A stretch of DNA of 64,000 nt from NCBI GenBank assembly GCA_030744435.1, contig JASLQO010000018.1, positions 1 through 64,000 on the forward strand, in the 5' to 3' direction. Below the pieces are notes generated by a model. The model made no database searches. It was given only the letters and a program-made list of their open reading frames with translations, and was not told the origin of the DNA. This DNA comes from JASLQO01 sp002327525 (GTDB lineage Bacteria > Pseudomonadota > Gammaproteobacteria > Pseudomonadales > Azotimanducaceae). Positions 61,513 through 64,000 of the stretch are shown here, piece by piece. The position numbers were made by a program, and so were the translations under genes. Within the stretch, counting starts at the first letter, position 1. Every line of letters begins with the position of its first letter.

Positions 61513-62964
61513 TCAATCGTCCGTCAGCAGGTAACGGTAGAGCAATGCCACGGGACGCCCGGTGGCGCCTTTTCTCATGCCTCCGCGAAAACCCGTGCCG
61601 GCGATGTCCATGTGCGCCCACTTGAATCCTTCGGCGAAACGCGAAAGGAAACACGCGGCGGTGATGCTGCCGGCCTCACGTCCGCCGATGTTGGATACGT
61701 CGGCGAAACGGCTGGACAGCTGGACCTGATACTCGTTCCACAGCGGCATGTGCCAGGCACGATCTCCGCTCCATTCCCCTGCATCGATCAGGTCCCTGGC
61801 GAGCGTATCGTCGTTTGCGTAGACCGCACTCGCGTGTGAGCCGAGCGCGATGATGCACGCGCCGGTGAGGGTCGCCACGTCGATTACCACCTTCGGCTTG
61901 TAACGCGATGCGTAGCTGATGGCATCACACAACACCAGGCGTCCTTCGGCATCGGTATTGAGAATTTCCACGGTCTTGCCACTGAGCGATGTGACGATGT
62001 CACCCGGGTGGCTGGCGCGCCCGCTTGGCATGTTCTCCGCGGCTGCCACCATCACGATGAGGTTGATGGGCAGTTTGGCGGCAATGACGGCTTTCGCCGT
62101 GCCTAGCACGGCGGCGGCGCCGCACATGTCGAACTTCATCTCGTCCATGCCGGCGCCCGGTTTCAGGCTGATGCCGCCGCTGTCGAAGGTGATGCCCTTG
62201 CCGATCAACACCACCGGAGCGTCGGCGCGCTTCCCGCCCTTGTAGTTGACGATGATCATGCGTCCCGGCCGCTCGCTGCCCCGGGTCACCGACAAGAAAG
62301 CGCCCATGCCGAGCTCTTCCATGCGCCGTTCGTTCAGGGCGCTCACTGACACCTTGTCCTGCCTGCCAAGCTTGCGGGCTTCTCTGAGCAGATAATTGGG
62401 ATCGCAGACATTCGGGGGTTGATTACCGAGATTGCGCGCGAAATCGAGGCCCTCTTTGAGCGCGTTGCCCTCGCGTACGGCGCGCGCGACGTTGGTGCGG
62501 CTGCGCGCGTCGGTGTGTACCTGCACGTTGGGCATGCGGCGGTTGCTTTTATTGCTCTTGTGCTGATTGAATTCATAGAGGGACAGCGAGAGTTCGGTAA
62601 TGCCGGCGGACGCGCGCCAGTATGGGTCGTGGTCTTCGACACCTACTGCGGTGAGTGCCCACAGCACGTTACTGACTTCTAGTCTGGCGGCGGCGGTGGC
62701 GGCTGAGCGCACCATTTTGCGATAGTTGCTGGCGCTGACCGGGTCGTCACCGCCGCCGACCACGATCAGTCGATCGGCGTTGCAGCGTTTGGGCATGGCA
62801 AGCGTGATGGTGTTACCGGGCTTGTCCTTGAAGTCGCGCAATGCCGCATCGACGATCTCTGCACCTTTTCTCACCGGCACGGCCTTGCGCGCGATCTTTG
62901 CCGAGCAAACGAGTACGGGCGTTTTCAGATCTGGGAGGCTGCCAGTCTTGGTGGAATACTTCAT
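61513..62964 (-). CDS. pepA: leucyl aminopeptidase (PepA/XerB)
   Basis: 483 residues, M17 metallopeptidase. Metal and active-site motifs: GKGITFDSGGISLKPG, the signature NTDAEGRLVL, and KMVR earlier; N-terminal domain residues 1-160. In E. coli PepA also binds DNA as XerB and ArgR partner. Start ATG 62964 gives the normal start; divergent from lptF. Confidence 0.95.
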   Translation of the reverse strand: MKYSTKTGSLPDLKTPVLVCSAKIARKAVPVRKGAEIVDAALRDFKDKPGNTITLAMPKRCNADRLIVVGGGDDPVSASNYRKMVRSAATAAARLEVSNVLWALTAVGVEDHDPYWRASAGITELSLSLYEFNQHKSNKSNRRMPNVQVHTDARSRTNVARAVREGNALKEGLDFARNLGNQPPNVCDPNYLLREARKLGRQDKVSVSALNERRMEELGMGAFLSVTRGSERPGRMIIVNYKGGKRADAPVVLIGKGITFDSGGISLKPGAGMDEMKFDMCGAAAVLGTAKAVIAAKLPINLIVMVAAAENMPSGRASHPGDIVTSLSGKTVEILNTDAEGRLVLCDAISYASRYKPKVVIDVATLTGACIIALGSHASAVYANDDTLARDLIDAGEWSGDRAWHMPLWNEYQVQLSSRFADVSNIGGREAGSITAACFLSRFAEGFKWAHMDIAGTGFRGGMRKGATGRPVALLYRYLLTDD

Positions 62965-62994
62965 AATCTCGCGCGACGGTTGAGTTGGCGCGCA

Positions 62995-63000
62995 ATTATA
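62995..63000 (-). promoter_or_regulatory. candidate -10 element of pepA
   Basis: On the minus strand a perfect TATAAT is followed by the GC-rich TGCGCGCC, about 30 bases before the pepA ATG. No clear -35 is seen at 17-18 bases. Confidence 0.35.
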
Positions 63001-63052
63001 TGGAGTCTCTCACCGATTTGCCCCCTGATCGATGCAGGAGTTTTGAGCACCC

Positions 63053-64000
63053 ATGATCATCGCGCGCTATGTGAACCGCGAGCTCGCCGCCATGTTCCTG
63101 GTGATCATGCTGGTACTTTTCGTGGTGGCGGTGGGAGGGCGCTTCATCGGTTACCTGCAGGATGCGGCTGCGGGGAAGTATACGGCCGATGCGTTGTTGA
63201 CCATTCTCGAGCTGCGCCTGCCCGGTTTCATCCAGTTGCTCATTCCCTTCGCCGCATTTCTCGCCGTGCTACTCACCTTTGGGCGCCTGTATGCCGATCA
63301 GGAAATGGCCGTTTTGCGGAGCAGTGGCGCGGGTCCGGCGCAAGCCATTCGCTGGATGCTGCTGCCGATGATCGGCCTGGTGGCTGTCGAAGGCTGGCTC
63401 ACCACCGTTTACACGCCGAGTACCAATCTCGAATTCACCGAATACATGATCGAGCAGCGTGCGCGTCAGCGGGTGGACACGCTGACTCCGGGCGTGTTCA
63501 ACGTGTTCGGCCGTGGTGACAGGGTGACTTATGCCGAAAGCATGAGTGAAGACGGTCGTACGCTGTACAACGTGTTCATCAGGCAACAGGAAGAAGACCT
63601 CCCATCGGTGAGCATCTGGGCCGAGCGGGGTGAGCAGTATGTCGACGAGCAAACCGGCAGTCGCTTCATGTTGTTGTTCAACGGCCGACGCTACGAGGGG
63701 ACTGTCGGGCGCAAGGACTACCGGGTGATCGAGTTCGAGCAGCTCGGGCAGCGGATTTTGGTGGAAGAAGCGGTGCGTCAGGTCACCGAGGCAGAATCGC
63801 TGGGCACTGCGGTGTTGTTTGCCAGCTCTCGGCCGGAGGACATGGCCGAGCTGCATTGGCGCATCGCACTGCCGGTCTTCACGCTGGTCGGTATTCTGCT
63901 GGCAGTCGGCTTGTCCAGGGTGAAACCGCGTCAGGGCCGGTTTGCACGGGTTCTGCCCGCCATGGGCGTGCTGGTGATCTACTACTTAGCACTGCTGGTC
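63053..64000 (+). CDS. lptF: LPS export permease LptF (partial, runs off the window)
   Basis: 316 codons are visible of about 370. N-terminal IIARYVNRELAAMFLVIMLVLFVVAVGGRFIGYLQDAAAGKY and two more helices up to residue ~120, the periplasmic jellyroll domain (TLTPGVFNVFGRGDRVTYAESMSEDG, LFNGRRYEGT), then the fourth helix HWRIALPVFTLVGILLAVGLSRVKPRQGR. LptF with LptG extracts LPS from the inner membrane. AGGAG precedes ATG 63053. lptG should follow outside the window. Divergent from pepA as in most relatives. Confidence 0.94.
   Translation, partial: MIIARYVNRELAAMFLVIMLVLFVVAVGGRFIGYLQDAAAGKYTADALLTILELRLPGFIQLLIPFAAFLAVLLTFGRLYADQEMAVLRSSGAGPAQAIRWMLLPMIGLVAVEGWLTTVYTPSTNLEFTEYMIEQRARQRVDTLTPGVFNVFGRGDRVTYAESMSEDGRTLYNVFIRQQEEDLPSVSIWAERGEQYVDEQTGSRFMLLFNGRRYEGTVGRKDYRVIEFEQLGQRILVEEAVRQVTEAESLGTAVLFASSRPEDMAELHWRIALPVFTLVGILLAVGLSRVKPRQGRFARVLPAMGVLVIYYLALLV

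Noticed and set aside
1..64000. CRISPR arrays, insertion sequences, prophage or integrase genes
   Set aside because: No regularly spaced direct repeats, no transposase or integrase motifs and no long terminal inverted repeats were seen in the window, including beside tRNA-Pro.

Overview
The window is chromosomal DNA of a gammaproteobacterium with GC-rich, tightly packed genes. Gene families and order support this: ispB-rplU-rpmA-obgE-proB-rpsT-murJ-ribF-lspA-fkpB-minor pilins-pilR-pilS-bamD-rluD-pgeF, then ilvBNC-pssA-msrPQ, holD-rimI-prfC and pepA-holC-valS with lptF divergent. These runs follow the order I know from Pseudomonas aeruginosa and, for holD-rimI-prfC, from E. coli. Several changes (ileS and ispH absent from their usual places, a giant fused carboxylase, an unusual HisHF pair) show that it is not a standard pseudomonad. 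I cannot name the genus.

Left end (1-5092) is the accessory, decaying part. It holds an MFS exporter whose His-rich tail appears frameshifted, a frameshifted membrane-protein gene, a small lipoprotein/acidic-protein gene pair of unknown function, a SAM methyltransferase, and around tRNA-Pro(CGG) the remains of acyl-CoA metabolism genes: a cut-off SDR, a crotonase with an internal deletion and a tiny acyl-CoA dehydrogenase remnant.

5093-16518 is housekeeping: an ABC-2 exporter with a secreted alpha/beta hydrolase, ispB, ribosomal proteins L21/L27 behind a structured leader, obgE, proB, rpsT, murJ, ribF, lspA, fkpB. 16679-25792 is a type IV pilus minor-pilin operon (pilE, fimT, pilV, pilW, pilX, a PilY1 adhesin of about 1660 residues with extra Ig/cadherin-like domains, a PilY2-position small protein) plus a separate GspH/FimT pseudopilin. 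The PilSR two-component system follows, then bamD, rluD and pgeF.

32274-43434 carries branched-chain amino acid synthesis (ilvB, ilvN, ilvC), phospholipid synthesis (pssA), periplasmic methionine sulfoxide repair (msrP, msrQ), a pterin dehydratase, DAHP synthase, a HolD-like clamp-loader subunit, rimI, prfC and a SirB1 protein.

43431-52007 is the most unusual region. A FabY-type beta-ketoacyl synthase, a thiolase and moaB lie divergent to one 1634-codon gene that encodes two carboxyltransferase domains, a biotin carboxylase and a biotin carrier domain in one chain, that is, a complete acyl-CoA (probably acetyl-CoA) carboxylase. Together with FabY this could supply and use malonyl units for fatty acid initiation.

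52004-64000 holds a permease remnant, a LysR regulator, epmB, hemH, a stand-alone hisH-hisF pair of unusual type, a quinone oxidoreductase, valS, a conserved protein of unknown function, holC, pepA and the start of lptF, which runs off the window. Genes overlap by ATGA, GTGA or TGATG throughout, and three convergent pairs share a CTAG at their stops.
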